A stretch of DNA of 64,000 nucleotides from Bacteroidota bacterium (GTDB lineage Bacteria; Bacteroidota; Bacteroidia; Flavobacteriales; Flavobacteriaceae), in contig JAQCIQ010000005.1 of NCBI GenBank assembly GCA_027592025.1, positions 59,096 through 123,095 on the forward strand, read 5' to 3'. Shown piece by piece: positions 8,987 to 17,521 of the stretch; position 1 is the stretch's first letter, and every line of letters begins with the position of its first letter. The notes beneath the pieces were generated by a model, which ran no database searches, was not told the origin of the DNA, and saw nothing but the letters and a program-made list of their open reading frames with translations. The position numbers were made by a program, and so were the translations under genes.

Positions 8987-9652
8987 ATGGGCAGCAAAAT
9001 TATAGCACCTTCGATCCTAGCCGCTGATTTCGCCAATCTTCAAAGAGATATTGAAATGGTCAACAACAGCAAAGCAGAGTGGTTTCATATTGACGTAATG
9101 GACGGTGTCTTTGTTCCCAACATATCTTTTGGCATGCCTGTCATCAAAGCCATTTCAAAACACGCTAAGAAGCCGTTAGACATTCATCTGATGATAGTTG
9201 ATCCAGATCGTTACATCCAGACTTTTGCCGATTTGGGAGGAGCTGTTCTCACGGTACATTATGAAGCTTGCACCCATTTGCACCGCACCATTCAAGCCAT
9301 CAAAGCGGCAGGAATGAAGGCTGGAGTCGCACTAAACCCGCACACCCCAGTTTCCGTCCTAGAATCCATTATTTCTGATGTTGACCTGGTGTGTCTGATG
9401 AGCGTCAACCCTGGGTTTGGCGGTCAACAATTCATTCAAAACACCTTTGCAAAAGTCAATCAATTGAAGTCGCTTATTCAAACTCATGGCGCGACAGCAC
9501 TCATCGAAATTGATGGCGGAGTGACCGACGAAAATGCGGAGATGCTCTGCGCTGCAGGTGCCGACGTACTGGTGGCTGGCAGTTATGTGTTCGGCAGCGA
9601 TAACCCTACTGCCACTATTGACAAGATATTGGGCTTAGCGGTTGGGGCTTAA
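8987..9652 (+). CDS. rpe: ribulose-phosphate 3-epimerase
   Basis: Interconverts ribulose-5-phosphate and xylulose-5-phosphate in the pentose phosphate pathway. 221 residues, normal length. TIM-barrel signatures are visible: IAPSILAADFANL at the N-terminus, DVMDGVFVPNISFG with metal-binding His/Asp, HLMIVDPD, MSVNPGFGGQ and EIDGGV with the catalytic aspartate. The 3' end overlaps the convergent CBS-domain gene by four bases, so no room for a conventional terminator exists between them. Confidence 0.96.
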   Translation: MGSKIIAPSILAADFANLQRDIEMVNNSKAEWFHIDVMDGVFVPNISFGMPVIKAISKHAKKPLDIHLMIVDPDRYIQTFADLGGAVLTVHYEACTHLHRTIQAIKAAGMKAGVALNPHTPVSVLESIISDVDLVCLMSVNPGFGGQQFIQNTFAKVNQLKSLIQTHGATALIEIDGGVTDENAEMLCAAGADVLVAGSYVFGSDNPTATIDKILGLAVGA

Positions 9653-10065
9653 AATTGATCCAACAAAAATTGAATCAGATCTGTAGAAGTGACTATTCCG
9701 ACGAGCTCATCGTCGTCAACTACTGGAACTGCATGGAATTCGTGTTTGGTCAAAATTTCTGCTGCTTCTTTGATGGTTGTCTCGGAAGTCACAGAAATGA
9801 CGGACTTGGCCATAACCTGTTCGATGGTAAACAAATCATAAACCACTGAATTAATTTCGTTTTCTTCCTCATCCAAATCGGAAAAGCTAATTCGCATCAA
9901 ATCCGTATGACTCAACATACCAACGACCTTCATACCGTTTACAATGGGAATGTGTCTGATGTGCTTTGTTTCGAAAAGTTTTTCAGCCAACTCCATGTTG
10001 TCATTCAAGTTCAAAGTAATGACATCGCGAGTCATTATTTTGCTTACTGGTGTGCGCTGTTTCAT
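9649..10065 (-). CDS. CBS-domain protein
   Basis: About 138 residues consisting almost only of two CBS repeats. The first runs from VSKIMTRDVITLN to HIRHIPIVNGMKVVGMLSHTDL, the second from VMAKSVISVTSETTIKEAAEIL to FHAVPVVDDDELVGIVTSTDLIQFL. CBS pairs bind adenosine nucleotides and act as sensor modules; the partner or output is unknown. I chose the ATG at 10063-10065 (MKQRTPVSKIM) because the 11 residues added by the upstream ATG at 10098 show no family similarity. Convergent with rpe, divergent from the pirin gene. Confidence 0.85.
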   Translation of the reverse strand: MKQRTPVSKIMTRDVITLNLNDNMELAEKLFETKHIRHIPIVNGMKVVGMLSHTDLMRISFSDLDEEENEINSVVYDLFTIEQVMAKSVISVTSETTIKEAAEILTKHEFHAVPVVDDDELVGIVTSTDLIQFLLDQF

Positions 10066-10224
10066 AACTATTATGTTTAGAAACGCTAATTTGCACAATA
10101 GTTCATGTCGAAATAGGTTAATCCTATAAGCGGTTAAACTAAAAAAAAGTAAAATTGACAGATAATGTTAATTTTACGGAAACATTTGATAGCATTAATT
10201 CACTGGCACGATATACCAAAAATT

Positions 10225-10938
10225 ATGAAAACTGTATTCCACTCATCAGATTCTCGCGGATACGCCAATCACGGCTGGCTCGAGGCGCGTCACAGCTTCA
10301 GTTTCGCCAATTGGTTCAATCCCAATCGCATTCAGTTTGGAGCGCTGAGAGTGCTCAACGACGATATTATAGCGCCAGGAATGGGCTTTGGCACTCATCC
10401 TCATGACAATATGGAAATTATTACTATTCCACTTATAGGAGATTTAGAACACAAAGACAGCATGGGTCATGCAGAAGTCATTCGTGAAGGTGAAATCCAA
10501 GTGATGAGTGCAGGCACTGGAGTGACTCACAGCGAATACAATCACAACAAGGATCAACCTATTAATTTGCTGCAACTATGGATCTTCCCAAACCGCCGTC
10601 AGGTCACGCCCCGATACAAGCAAATGACCATTGCCGATCTCATTGAAACCAACAAAATATCTCAAATACTGTCGCCCAATGAGGACGACCAAGGCGTGTG
10701 GATCCATCAAAATGCTTGGTTCCATTTGCTCAAAACAGACCGAGAGACGAGTGAAACTTATCAGGTGCGTCAAACAGGAAACGGCGTTTATGTCTTTGTA
10801 ATTGAGGGCAATGCCGCCATTGGAAGTCAACAACTCAACAAAAGAGACGCCTTGGGGGTTTGGGACGTGGAGCAATTTGACCTCTCTACTTCTGACGGTT
10901 CTTCAATTTTATTGGTTGAAGTACCGATGGAATATTAA
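10225..10938 (+). CDS. pirin family protein
   Basis: Bicupin protein of the pirin family, 237 residues from the ATG at 10225 (MKTVFHSSDSRG). A longer frame starts at 10165, but the extra 20 residues are not family-like. The N-terminal cupin carries the metal-site residues of pirins: HPHD (two His) in GFGTHPHDNMEIITIP and HSE in GTGVTHSEYNHN. Members show quercetin dioxygenase activity in E. coli YhhW or act in stress responses elsewhere; the substrate here is unknown. The 3' end overlaps the convergent GNAT gene by four bases. Confidence 0.9.
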   Translation: MKTVFHSSDSRGYANHGWLEARHSFSFANWFNPNRIQFGALRVLNDDIIAPGMGFGTHPHDNMEIITIPLIGDLEHKDSMGHAEVIREGEIQVMSAGTGVTHSEYNHNKDQPINLLQLWIFPNRRQVTPRYKQMTIADLIETNKISQILSPNEDDQGVWIHQNAWFHLLKTDRETSETYQVRQTGNGVYVFVIEGNAAIGSQQLNKRDALGVWDVEQFDLSTSDGSSILLVEVPMEY

Positions 10939-11363
10939 CCAACTGTTTTTTCCATCACGTAGTGAGGGCCAATCCTTGGAATGTCAAACACTTCACTGCA
11001 GATGTGATAGCCTAGTTTGAGATAAAAAGGCACAGCAATTGCTCTGGCGTTCATCCAAATACGCCCGCCTCCCGTTGACACCACACGAGCCTCAAGATGA
11101 TTGACCAGCTGAGATCCTATCTTCAACTTTTGCAAGTCGGTTAAAACAGCCATGCCACGCAATTGGAATTGACGTTCAGAGGGATGAAGCAGTGTTACCA
11201 CACCAACCAATTGGCCTTGGTAAAAAGCGCCAAAATGAGCCGTTGACTGATCTTCGTCATGAGGAAAGGCACAATCTTCCAGCGGACGCCCTGCTCGTAG
11301 AACGGGATATCTAACACTCCAGGTTTCTTGGGCCGAAATTTCCGATACAATGACATCGCTCAT
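10935..11363 (-). CDS. GNAT family N-acetyltransferase
   Basis: 142 residues with a GNAT fold: an acidic N-terminal arm, central strands HFGAFYQGQLVGVVTLL, motif A QLRGMAVLTDLQKLKIGSQL where the pyrophosphate of acetyl-CoA would bind, and WMNARAIAVPFYLKLGYHICSEVF as motif B. The sequence GMAV...G.G/A-type loop is slightly degenerate (QKLKIGSQL), as in many small GNATs. The acceptor substrate cannot be predicted. Convergent with the pirin gene, upstream of the tRNA-Arg gene on the opposite strand. Confidence 0.85.
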   Translation of the reverse strand: MSDVIVSEISAQETWSVRYPVLRAGRPLEDCAFPHDEDQSTAHFGAFYQGQLVGVVTLLHPSERQFQLRGMAVLTDLQKLKIGSQLVNHLEARVVSTGGGRIWMNARAIAVPFYLKLGYHICSEVFDIPRIGPHYVMEKTVG

Positions 11364-11401
11364 TGAGCCAAGATAGTATTTTTATTCTCACGATTTAATG
11401 C

Positions 11402-11409
11402 TACTTTTG
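11402..11409 (+). promoter_or_regulatory. -7 element of tRNA-Arg gene
   Basis: TACTTTTG matches TAnnTTTG and ends 11 bases before the mature tRNA 5' end, a distance that fits initiation just upstream of the tRNA. TTTT sits where the -33 TTTG is expected. Confidence 0.55.
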
Positions 11410-11420
11410 GCACACCAAAT

Positions 11421-11497
11421 GGCCCAGTAGTTCAACTGGATAGAATATCAGATTTCGGCTCTGAGGGTTAGGGGTTCGAATCCTCTCTGGGTCACCA
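11421..11497 (+). tRNA. tRNA-Arg (anticodon TCG)
   Basis: 77 bases including an encoded CCA. Acceptor arms GGCCCAG and CTGGGTC pair over seven positions (one G-T). The D stem is GTTC/GAAT, the anticodon stem TCAGA/TCTGA pairs perfectly around loop TTTCGGC, giving anticodon TCG at 11455-11457 (CGA, by wobble other CGN codons). The T arm AGGGG-TTCGAAT-CCTCT is standard. It stands alone, with its own promoter and terminator. Confidence 0.95.
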
Positions 11498-11501
11498 AAT
11501 C

Positions 11502-11538
11502 GGAGAATTGATTCACAGGAATCGGTTCTCCATTTTTT
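11502..11538 (+). terminator. intrinsic terminator of tRNA-Arg
   Basis: A 13-bp stem (11502-11514 with 11519-11531; outer part GGAGAA/TTCTCC, two G-U pairs inside) and a four-base loop are followed by ATTTTTT. It begins five bases after the tRNA CCA end. Confidence 0.83.
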
Positions 11539-11550
11539 ATGTTTGATATT

Positions 11551-11634
11551 TCCTTCGTTAAAATCAGTTAGCCAGTTTTGAGCACCGACAATTTGAGAAA
11601 GAAACAAAACTGCAATCAATAAATATCTGGACAT
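11551..11634 (-). pseudogene. possible 5' remnant of a secreted-protein gene next to tRNA-Arg
   Basis: From the ATG at 11632-11634 the - strand encodes a convincing Bacteroidota signal peptide, MSRYLLIAVLFLSQIVGAQ, followed by NWLTDFNEG, which recalls the start of mature thioredoxin-like secreted proteins. After about 28 residues the similarity ends, and the frame runs antisense through the tRNA terminator and tRNA. The codons there are only tRNA antisense, so the gene looks truncated exactly at the tRNA unit. It could instead be a chance frame; no downstream part of the gene is found. Confidence 0.35.
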
Positions 11635-11710
11635 AGGAAATTAGGATTTAATAAGTCAAACGAAAAGGGACGCACGATATTGCTCCGCAAAGCAGAGAAA
11701 AAATGAGGTA

Positions 11711-12160
11711 TTAACTCAAGCAGGATTTTACGATGCTTGCCACCGTTTTGCCATCGGCGGCACCCGCCAATTGCGCAGAAACCGCACCCATTACCCTGCC
11801 CATGTCTTGCATGCCAGTTGCGCCCAAATCAGCGATGACTGATTTAACCACTGCCTCAATTTCTTCAGCAGATTTTTCCTCCGGCAAAAACTGAGCAATG
11901 ACTTCAACCTCTGCCAACTCTGGTTCTGCCAAATCATTTCGGCCTTGCTCTAAGTAAATCGCTGCGCTGTCCTTTCTCTGTTTGACTAATTTCTGGAGCA
12001 GTTTCAATTCTTCTTCTGGAGCAATTTCTTGCCGATTTCCTACCTCGGTTTGAAGCAGCAGTATTCCGGATTTTATGGCACGTAGTGCTGTAAGAGCGGT
12101 TGCATTTTTCTCTTTCATCGCAGCCTTCATAGCCGTCATCACCTGGTCTTGTAAACTCAT
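11711..12160 (-). CDS. GatB/YqeY domain protein
   Basis: 149 residues, the usual length of the YqeY family. It starts MSLQDQVMTAMKAAMKEKNATALTALRAIKSGI, continues with EEELKLLQKLVKQRKDSA and ends in the tail domain shared with GatB (MQDMGRVMGAVSAQLAGAADGKTVASIV). The family is related to the C-terminal tRNA-binding tail of the Glu/Asp-tRNA amidotransferase, but the role of the free protein is not established. It lies 27 bases downstream of ftsZ on the same strand and is likely the last gene of the dcw transcript. Confidence 0.93.
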   Translation of the reverse strand: MSLQDQVMTAMKAAMKEKNATALTALRAIKSGILLLQTEVGNRQEIAPEEELKLLQKLVKQRKDSAAIYLEQGRNDLAEPELAEVEVIAQFLPEEKSAEEIEAVVKSVIADLGATGMQDMGRVMGAVSAQLAGAADGKTVASIVKSCLS

Positions 12161-12187
12161 ATTATGTTGTAAAATCTATGTTCCTGA

Positions 12188-14146
12188 TTAATCCACGTTA
12201 TCGTGCAAAAACGAATTGTTGGTTCGGAAATGTATGTCCTCACTGTCATCCAAATTCACGGTAGTTCGCGACCCTGTCGATTCAGAAGATGGTTTAGTTT
12301 GATCCAAATCCAATCCCTGTCTTTTGTAGGCTGGTGTGCGCTCAATTTCATCGATTCTTGATGAGCTGAATTTGTAATTGAATTCCTTGATTTTCTGACG
12401 ACGGTGCGCATTTTGAGCATTGAACGCATCCGAAATTGGTGTATTCAACGGGTCAACTTCTTCCAGCTCCTCTTGTTTCAGTTTGGATTTACCCTCCAAA
12501 GAGGTCACTTTAGTCATTTCTTCTTCTGGTTCGTCCATGAAGTAATTTGTGAATTGAATAAAGGCTGAACCTCCCACATATCGCGTTTCGCACAGTTCAC
12601 CGTTGGGATTTGGACCAACGACGATGTACTCATTAACGCTAATATTCATCACATCATCAGGATCTTCTTCTTCTAGGTTCCAGTTCACTATTTCTTGTTT
12701 CTTTGGCTGAGCAGCGTGGGAATCGAACAAAGGCAATTCAAAGGTCAAGGCAGTTTGAGGCTCGTACTCAAAAGACTCTGCCATTTCCTCTTCTTCTCTC
12801 GACAACCCAATAAAATCAATTGATTGTTTAGCCACTTCTTCTTGAGGTTCAACTTCGTTAAATTCAAAATCTTGTTGGGCCACTTCCTCTTCAAGAATAT
12901 CGTAAACCACATCCATATTAAGCAAGTCTTTGGTGGTTTCTACAAATTCATCCAATTGCTCGTCCATATCCAAATTATGTATAACCTTAGGCACAGGGGT
13001 GTGAATGGTCGGCGCTGGTTGAAAAACTACATCACTAGAAACAGCTTCTATAGTTTTTTGACCTTCTTCTAAATCGTGAACCACCTTTTTAGATTCCGTG
13101 TTAGTGATTTCATGCTGTTGCTTTTCACCAAAACCTGTCGCAATGATGGTCACAGAAATGGCCTCACCAAGAGTTGCGTCCTCACCGACCCCCATGATGA
13201 TGTCGGCCATGTTGCCTGTTTCATTTTGTATGTGTTCATTGATTTCTCCGATTTCATCAATGGTGATTTCATGAGACCCAGAAACGATAAGCAATAACAC
13301 ATTGGTAGCACCTGAAATTTTGTTGTCGTTTAACAATGGTGAATCCAAAGCGCTGCAAATGGCTTTCTGAGCCCTGTTTTGTCCCGAAGCTGTGGCAGAG
13401 CCCATTATGGCCGTACCACTGTCTTTCAAGACAGTCTTGGCATCACGTAAATCGATGTTTTGGGTGTAGTGGTGAGTGATCACTTCCGCAATTCCCCGCG
13501 CCGCCGTTGACAGCACCTCATCGGCTTTAGAAAATCCAGCCTTAAATCCTAGATTGCCATAAACTTCTCTGAGTTTGTTGTTGTTAATGACAATCAAAGA
13601 ATCGACATGATTTCGCATGTTTTGCAAACCCACTAAAGCTTGTTGATTTCTCAATTTGCCTTCAAAGGCAAACGGCATGGTTACTATCCCAACAGTAAGA
13701 ATATCTAACTCCTTAGCCATTTTAGCTATAACAGGCGCAGCACCAGTACCCGTGCCACCCCCCATTCCAGCAGTAATAAAAACCATTTTAGTGTTGGTTT
13801 CTAGCATGTTGCGAATGTCATCTAGACTTTCTTGAGCAGCCTCTTCTCCAACCTTAGGATTGGCACCAGCGCCAAGTCCTTCGGTTAGGTGCATGCCCAA
13901 TTGAATTTTATTCGTAACACCACTATTTTGAAGTGCTTGCGAATCCGTATTACAAATGACGAAATCGACGCCATTAATACCTTGATTGAACATGTGATTG
14001 ATGGCGTTGCTACCACCCCCACCTACTCCAATGACCTTAATGACGTTGGATTGATTTTTAGGGAGATCAAAGGTTATGTTCTTAAAACCGATATTTTCTT
14101 CCATATGATTGAATTTAAAGTCGTTATTGTCTGAATTATTCTGCAT
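12188..14146 (-). CDS. ftsZ: cell division protein FtsZ with long acidic C-terminal linker
   Basis: Tubulin-like GTPase that forms the division ring. The GTPase and T7 domains occupy about the first 335 residues, with [10 protein letters not shown] at the start and the tubulin signature [11 protein letters not shown] near residue 130. At 652 residues it is much longer than E. coli FtsZ (383). The extension is rich in Glu/Asp and ends with a conserved-looking segment ([18 protein letters not shown]) and the terminus [10 protein letters not shown], which I recall from flavobacterial FtsZ. The start codon overlaps the end of ftsA by 11 bases, suggesting translational coupling. Confidence 0.97.
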   Translation of the reverse strand: MQNNSDNNDFKFNHMEENIGFKNITFDLPKNQSNVIKVIGVGGGGSNAINHMFNQGINGVDFVICNTDSQALQNSGVTNKIQLGMHLTEGLGAGANPKVGEEAAQESLDDIRNMLETNTKMVFITAGMGGGTGTGAAPVIAKMAKELDILTVGIVTMPFAFEGKLRNQQALVGLQNMRNHVDSLIVINNNKLREVYGNLGFKAGFSKADEVLSTAARGIAEVITHHYTQNIDLRDAKTVLKDSGTAIMGSATASGQNRAQKAICSALDSPLLNDNKISGATNVLLLIVSGSHEITIDEIGEINEHIQNETGNMADIIMGVGEDATLGEAISVTIIATGFGEKQQHEITNTESKKVVHDLEEGQKTIEAVSSDVVFQPAPTIHTPVPKVIHNLDMDEQLDEFVETTKDLLNMDVVYDILEEEVAQQDFEFNEVEPQEEVAKQSIDFIGLSREEEEMAESFEYEPQTALTFELPLFDSHAAQPKKQEIVNWNLEEEDPDDVMNISVNEYIVVGPNPNGELCETRYVGGSAFIQFTNYFMDEPEEEMTKVTSLEGKSKLKQEELEEVDPLNTPISDAFNAQNAHRRQKIKEFNYKFSSSRIDEIERTPAYKRQGLDLDQTKPSSESTGSRTTVNLDDSEDIHFRTNNSFLHDNVD

Positions 14147-15455
14147 TATCTAAAAAGTCTTTAACCTTTTCGGTCAAGTTGTCAAGAAAAGAGCGTCTCT
14201 GCTTTTTCACTGGAGCAACAGGCTCTTCTTCTTGTTGAACATTCTCCTCTTGAATCTCTGGGATGATTTGACCTGCTGGCCATCCGCGCCGTTCTGCTCT
14301 GCGAACGCCATCCATTACCAATCCTACCGCGGTGGCGTACAACGGACTGGTGATCTCACTATCACTCTCTCCAGCTAAATGTTCATTGGGATAGCCAATT
14401 CTCGTATCCATTCCAGTAATGTATTCCACCAACTGCTTCAAATGCTTCAATTGGCTTCCCCCACCAGTGAGCACTATTCCAGCAATCAGTTTTTTCTTTC
14501 TTTCTTCGTGACCATAGTTTTTGATTTCCACATAAACCTGCTCAATAATTTCTACCACTCTGGCATGAATGATTTTAGATAAATTTTTTAAGGTAATTTC
14601 CTTTGGATCACGACCTCTGAGTCCGGGAATAGAGACAATTTCATTCTCCTTATTTTCTCCTGGCCAAGCAGATCCAAATTTAATTTTAAGAAGTTCTGCC
14701 TGTTTTTCGATGATTGAACAGCCTTCTTTGATGTCTTCTGTAATGACGTTTCCTCCAAAAGGAATAACCGCTGTGTGACGAATTATGCCATCCTTAAAAA
14801 TGGCCAAATCTGTTGTACCACCACCTATATCGATCAGAGCAACCCCAGCTTCCTTTTCCTCCTGACTCAAAACCGCATTGGCCGAAGCCAGAGGCTCAAG
14901 CGTTATGCCGTCCAAATCTATTCCAGCACTTTTGACGCAACGTCCAATATTTCTAATCGACGCAACTTGTCCAACAACCACATGGAAATTGGCTTCAAGT
15001 CTTCCACCGTACATGCCTATGGGTTCCTTAACTTCGGCTTGACCATCCACTTTATAATCCTGAGGTAAAACGTGGATAATTTCTTCTCCTGGCAGCATGA
15101 CCAATTTATGAACTTGATTTTCTAGGAGTTCCAAATCGTGTTCGTCAATCACCGCCTCGGAATTGGCTCGAGTGATGTAGTCGCTGTGGTGGAGGCTTCG
15201 TATGTGCTGTCCCGCAATACCTACGGTAACGTCAGCGATTTTAACTCCTGAATCGAGTTCAGCATCTTGAACAGCCTGCTGAATGGATTGAATGGTTTGA
15301 GTGATGTTATTGACGACCCCCCTGTGAACTCCAAGGCTTTGAGACTTACCAATCCCTAGAATTTCTAATTTTCCAAATTCGTTTTTGCGTCCGATCATTG
15401 CCACAATTTTTGTGGTTCCGATGTCTAAGCCTACAGCAAAATGTTGTTTCTCCAT
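14136..15455 (-). CDS. ftsA: cell division protein FtsA
   Basis: Actin-like ATPase that anchors FtsZ filaments to the membrane. 439 residues. The N-terminus VGLDIGTTKIVAMIG is the phosphate-1 loop, GVALIDIGGGTTDLAIF is phosphate-2, and GIVLTGGGSQLKHL the adenosine motif. The FtsA-specific 1C domain (SHS2) lies at about residues 85-165. The C-terminal region after a proline/glutamate-rich linker ends with a basic, amphipathic [18 protein letters not shown] helix, the likely membrane anchor. Four bases separate it from ftsQ. Confidence 0.97.
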   Translation of the reverse strand: MEKQHFAVGLDIGTTKIVAMIGRKNEFGKLEILGIGKSQSLGVHRGVVNNITQTIQSIQQAVQDAELDSGVKIADVTVGIAGQHIRSLHHSDYITRANSEAVIDEHDLELLENQVHKLVMLPGEEIIHVLPQDYKVDGQAEVKEPIGMYGGRLEANFHVVVGQVASIRNIGRCVKSAGIDLDGITLEPLASANAVLSQEEKEAGVALIDIGGGTTDLAIFKDGIIRHTAVIPFGGNVITEDIKEGCSIIEKQAELLKIKFGSAWPGENKENEIVSIPGLRGRDPKEITLKNLSKIIHARVVEIIEQVYVEIKNYGHEERKKKLIAGIVLTGGGSQLKHLKQLVEYITGMDTRIGYPNEHLAGESDSEITSPLYATAVGLVMDGVRRAERRGWPAGQIIPEIQEENVQQEEEPVAPVKKQRRSFLDNLTEKVKDFLDNAE

Positions 15456-15459
15456 TGTT

Positions 15460-16173
15460 TTAAATTTTTATTCCAACCACTTGATTTCCAGTAGCTAGAT
15501 TAACCGTTTGATATGCAGACAATTGGTCTGTTTCATGAGCTCGATGGTAAAATGCCAAGAATTTTTTTATCTTATACGACATATTATCCAAGTCTCCCAA
15601 GATCACTTTGTGATTCCAAACCCTCGTTTGAAAAGTCAATCGACCTTGGGTGTCACAGCCAAAAGCTGTAACCATTTTTTTGAGATTCGCATCCTCATGC
15701 ACATAGCTGGCTAATTGTGCTATATCGGCCAAATCTCTCTTACAATCTGACAGGTCTACCAAAGGTAAACGCAGCGCAGATTGAGGAGAAAGAGGCATCT
15801 TAAACCCCGAAGCATCCACATAGCCTTCCTCGCCACCAAACAACCTCGCGATTGGTTCTCTTTCTTCAAATTCCACATGGAGCACTCCGGAAATTGAGAG
15901 AAAAACTTGAGCCGATTTAATGTATGAAATGCGTTCTATCGCCTTTTCTAGCAGTTTCAAATCTACCCCAACTTTTGCCTTTTTATTCAATTCTGGCTCC
16001 CTTAGTATTAACAATTTATCAACTGTTTCGTGGTCTAAAAGCCCATAGCTTTCCCCCTTAATATTGATTTCAATATCAGAAATTTGGCGCGCTTGATTTC
16101 TTATCACACTGACAATCATTAAGCTAGCTAAACAGCCTATCGCAACTACTAATTTGACGTTATCCCAATTCAT
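15460..16173 (-). CDS. ftsQ: cell division protein FtsQ/DivIB-like
   Basis: 237 residues with one N-terminal membrane segment (about 7-25, LVVAIGCLASLMIVSVI) and an extracytoplasmic domain. A POTRA-like stretch IEINIKGESYGLLDHETVDKLLI is followed by a beta domain as in FtsQ. Sequence conservation is low, as is normal for the family; the identification rests on size, topology and position between murC and ftsA. It would connect the early Z-ring proteins to the septal synthase. Its start overlaps the end of murC by 14 bases. Confidence 0.87.
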   Translation of the reverse strand: MNWDNVKLVVAIGCLASLMIVSVIRNQARQISDIEINIKGESYGLLDHETVDKLLILREPELNKKAKVGVDLKLLEKAIERISYIKSAQVFLSISGVLHVEFEEREPIARLFGGEEGYVDASGFKMPLSPQSALRLPLVDLSDCKRDLADIAQLASYVHEDANLKKMVTAFGCDTQGRLTFQTRVWNHKVILGDLDNMSYKIKKFLAFYHRAHETDQLSAYQTVNLATGNQVVGIKI

Positions 16174-17521
16174 TTTGACGATTTAAATGTGAGACAATTT
16201 GTTCGACCTCTAATCCAATATCTCCAGCTCCTAAAAGCAGTCCGATCGATGCACCACTTTGAATGAATGCAGAGGCAATTTCTGATTTTTGAATGACAGC
16301 CTTTTGGTCATTTTCAATAAGCGACAACAACCATTCGCTGGTTACCCCCATCATCGGCTTTTCACGTGCTGGATAGATGGGTAACAAGAAGGTTTGATCA
16401 AAGCGAGACAATGAAGCAGCAAATTCTTCGGCGAAATCTCTAGTACGCGAAAACAGGTGAGGCTGGAATACAACTGCCGTGGTTTGGCCTGGGTACATTT
16501 CAGCTACCGCATTATAAACGGCATTGATCTCGGAAGGATGATGGGCGTAGTCGTCAATAAGAGTAAATTCTGGTGACTTCATTCGATAAGAAAACCTTCT
16601 TTGAATGCCTAAGAAACTGTCCAATCCTTTTCTAATGGCCACCTCTCCACAGCCCAATTGTAAGGCCATAGCGCAAGCGGCGGTCGTATTTGCTACATTG
16701 TGTCTTCCAGGAAGAACCGCTCTTAAATTGTCCATACGCCCCTCAGGGTATATCAAATCGAAAACAAAAGCTCCATTTTCAACCTTGCGAATGTCTGATC
16801 GGTAATCGGACGGCGTCTCGACCCCATAAGTTTTTCCTTTGAAAGGCAAATCGACATGATGAAACAACCGGTCTGGATTTTTAACCTTATTGGCAAATTC
16901 ATTGAAGGAAGTTCTCAAATCCTCCACTGTGCTATAGATGTCCAGATGGTCCGCATCAATCGAAGTGAGGCAAGCCATATCGGCATCTAAAGTCAAAAAT
17001 GAACGATCGTACTCGTCAGCTTCAACCACCATCAATTCGCTTCCGTTGTTGACGTAATTGGTTTTGAAGTTTTCGGAAACTCCACCTAGGAAAGCAGTAA
17101 CTGGGCTGTTATTGGCCAATAACAGATGGGTCAACAAGGTAGAGGTCGTCGTTTTACCATGCGTGCCACCAATCGCAATACAATAGGTGTCTTTCGACAG
17201 TAATCCCAAAATCTCGGATCGCTTGTACACCTGAAATTGCTGAGCGATAAAATAGTTCAATTGAGGATGTTCTTTGGGAATAGCGGGGGTATAAATGATG
17301 AGAGTTTGTTCTGAAGACAAACATTCTTGAGGAATTGATTCAACCGACCAATCAAAAACTATTTCGGCCCCCAAAGTCTCCAAACTTGAAGTTATTGACG
17401 AAGGCACTTTGTCGTAGCCAAAGACTGACTTACCTTGAGACAGCAAATGGCGCGCAAGAGCACTCATGCCTATACCGCCTATGCCCACAAAAAAGACCTT
17501 ATGTTTGTCGTTCCAATTCAT
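16160..17521 (-). CDS. murC: UDP-N-acetylmuramate--L-alanine ligase
   Basis: Adds L-alanine to UDP-MurNAc, the first amino acid of the peptidoglycan stem. 453 residues. The N-terminal Rossmann motif is FVGIGGIGMSALA, the ATP-binding loop GGTHGKTTTSTLL (about 115), and the Mur ligase signatures EADEYDRSFL and DDYAHHPSEI are present. The central and C-terminal domains follow the usual order. Overlaps murG by four bases (ATGA type) and ftsQ by 14, in keeping with coupled translation along the cluster. Confidence 0.97.
   Translation of the reverse strand: MNWNDKHKVFFVGIGGIGMSALARHLLSQGKSVFGYDKVPSSITSSLETLGAEIVFDWSVESIPQECLSSEQTLIIYTPAIPKEHPQLNYFIAQQFQVYKRSEILGLLSKDTYCIAIGGTHGKTTTSTLLTHLLLANNSPVTAFLGGVSENFKTNYVNNGSELMVVEADEYDRSFLTLDADMACLTSIDADHLDIYSTVEDLRTSFNEFANKVKNPDRLFHHVDLPFKGKTYGVETPSDYRSDIRKVENGAFVFDLIYPEGRMDNLRAVLPGRHNVANTTAACAMALQLGCGEVAIRKGLDSFLGIQRRFSYRMKSPEFTLIDDYAHHPSEINAVYNAVAEMYPGQTTAVVFQPHLFSRTRDFAEEFAASLSRFDQTFLLPIYPAREKPMMGVTSEWLLSLIENDQKAVIQKSEIASAFIQSGASIGLLLGAGDIGLEVEQIVSHLNRQNELG

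Noticed and set aside
10098..10224. Extended starts for the CBS-domain and pirin genes into their shared upstream region
   Set aside because: The extra residues are not family-like and would leave no space for the two divergent promoters.
11401..11550. C-terminal part of a 77-residue - strand frame (GDPERIRTPNPQSRNLI)
   Set aside because: It is the antisense of tRNA-Arg and its terminator, a well-known annotation artefact. Only the first ~28 residues were kept, as a possible remnant.
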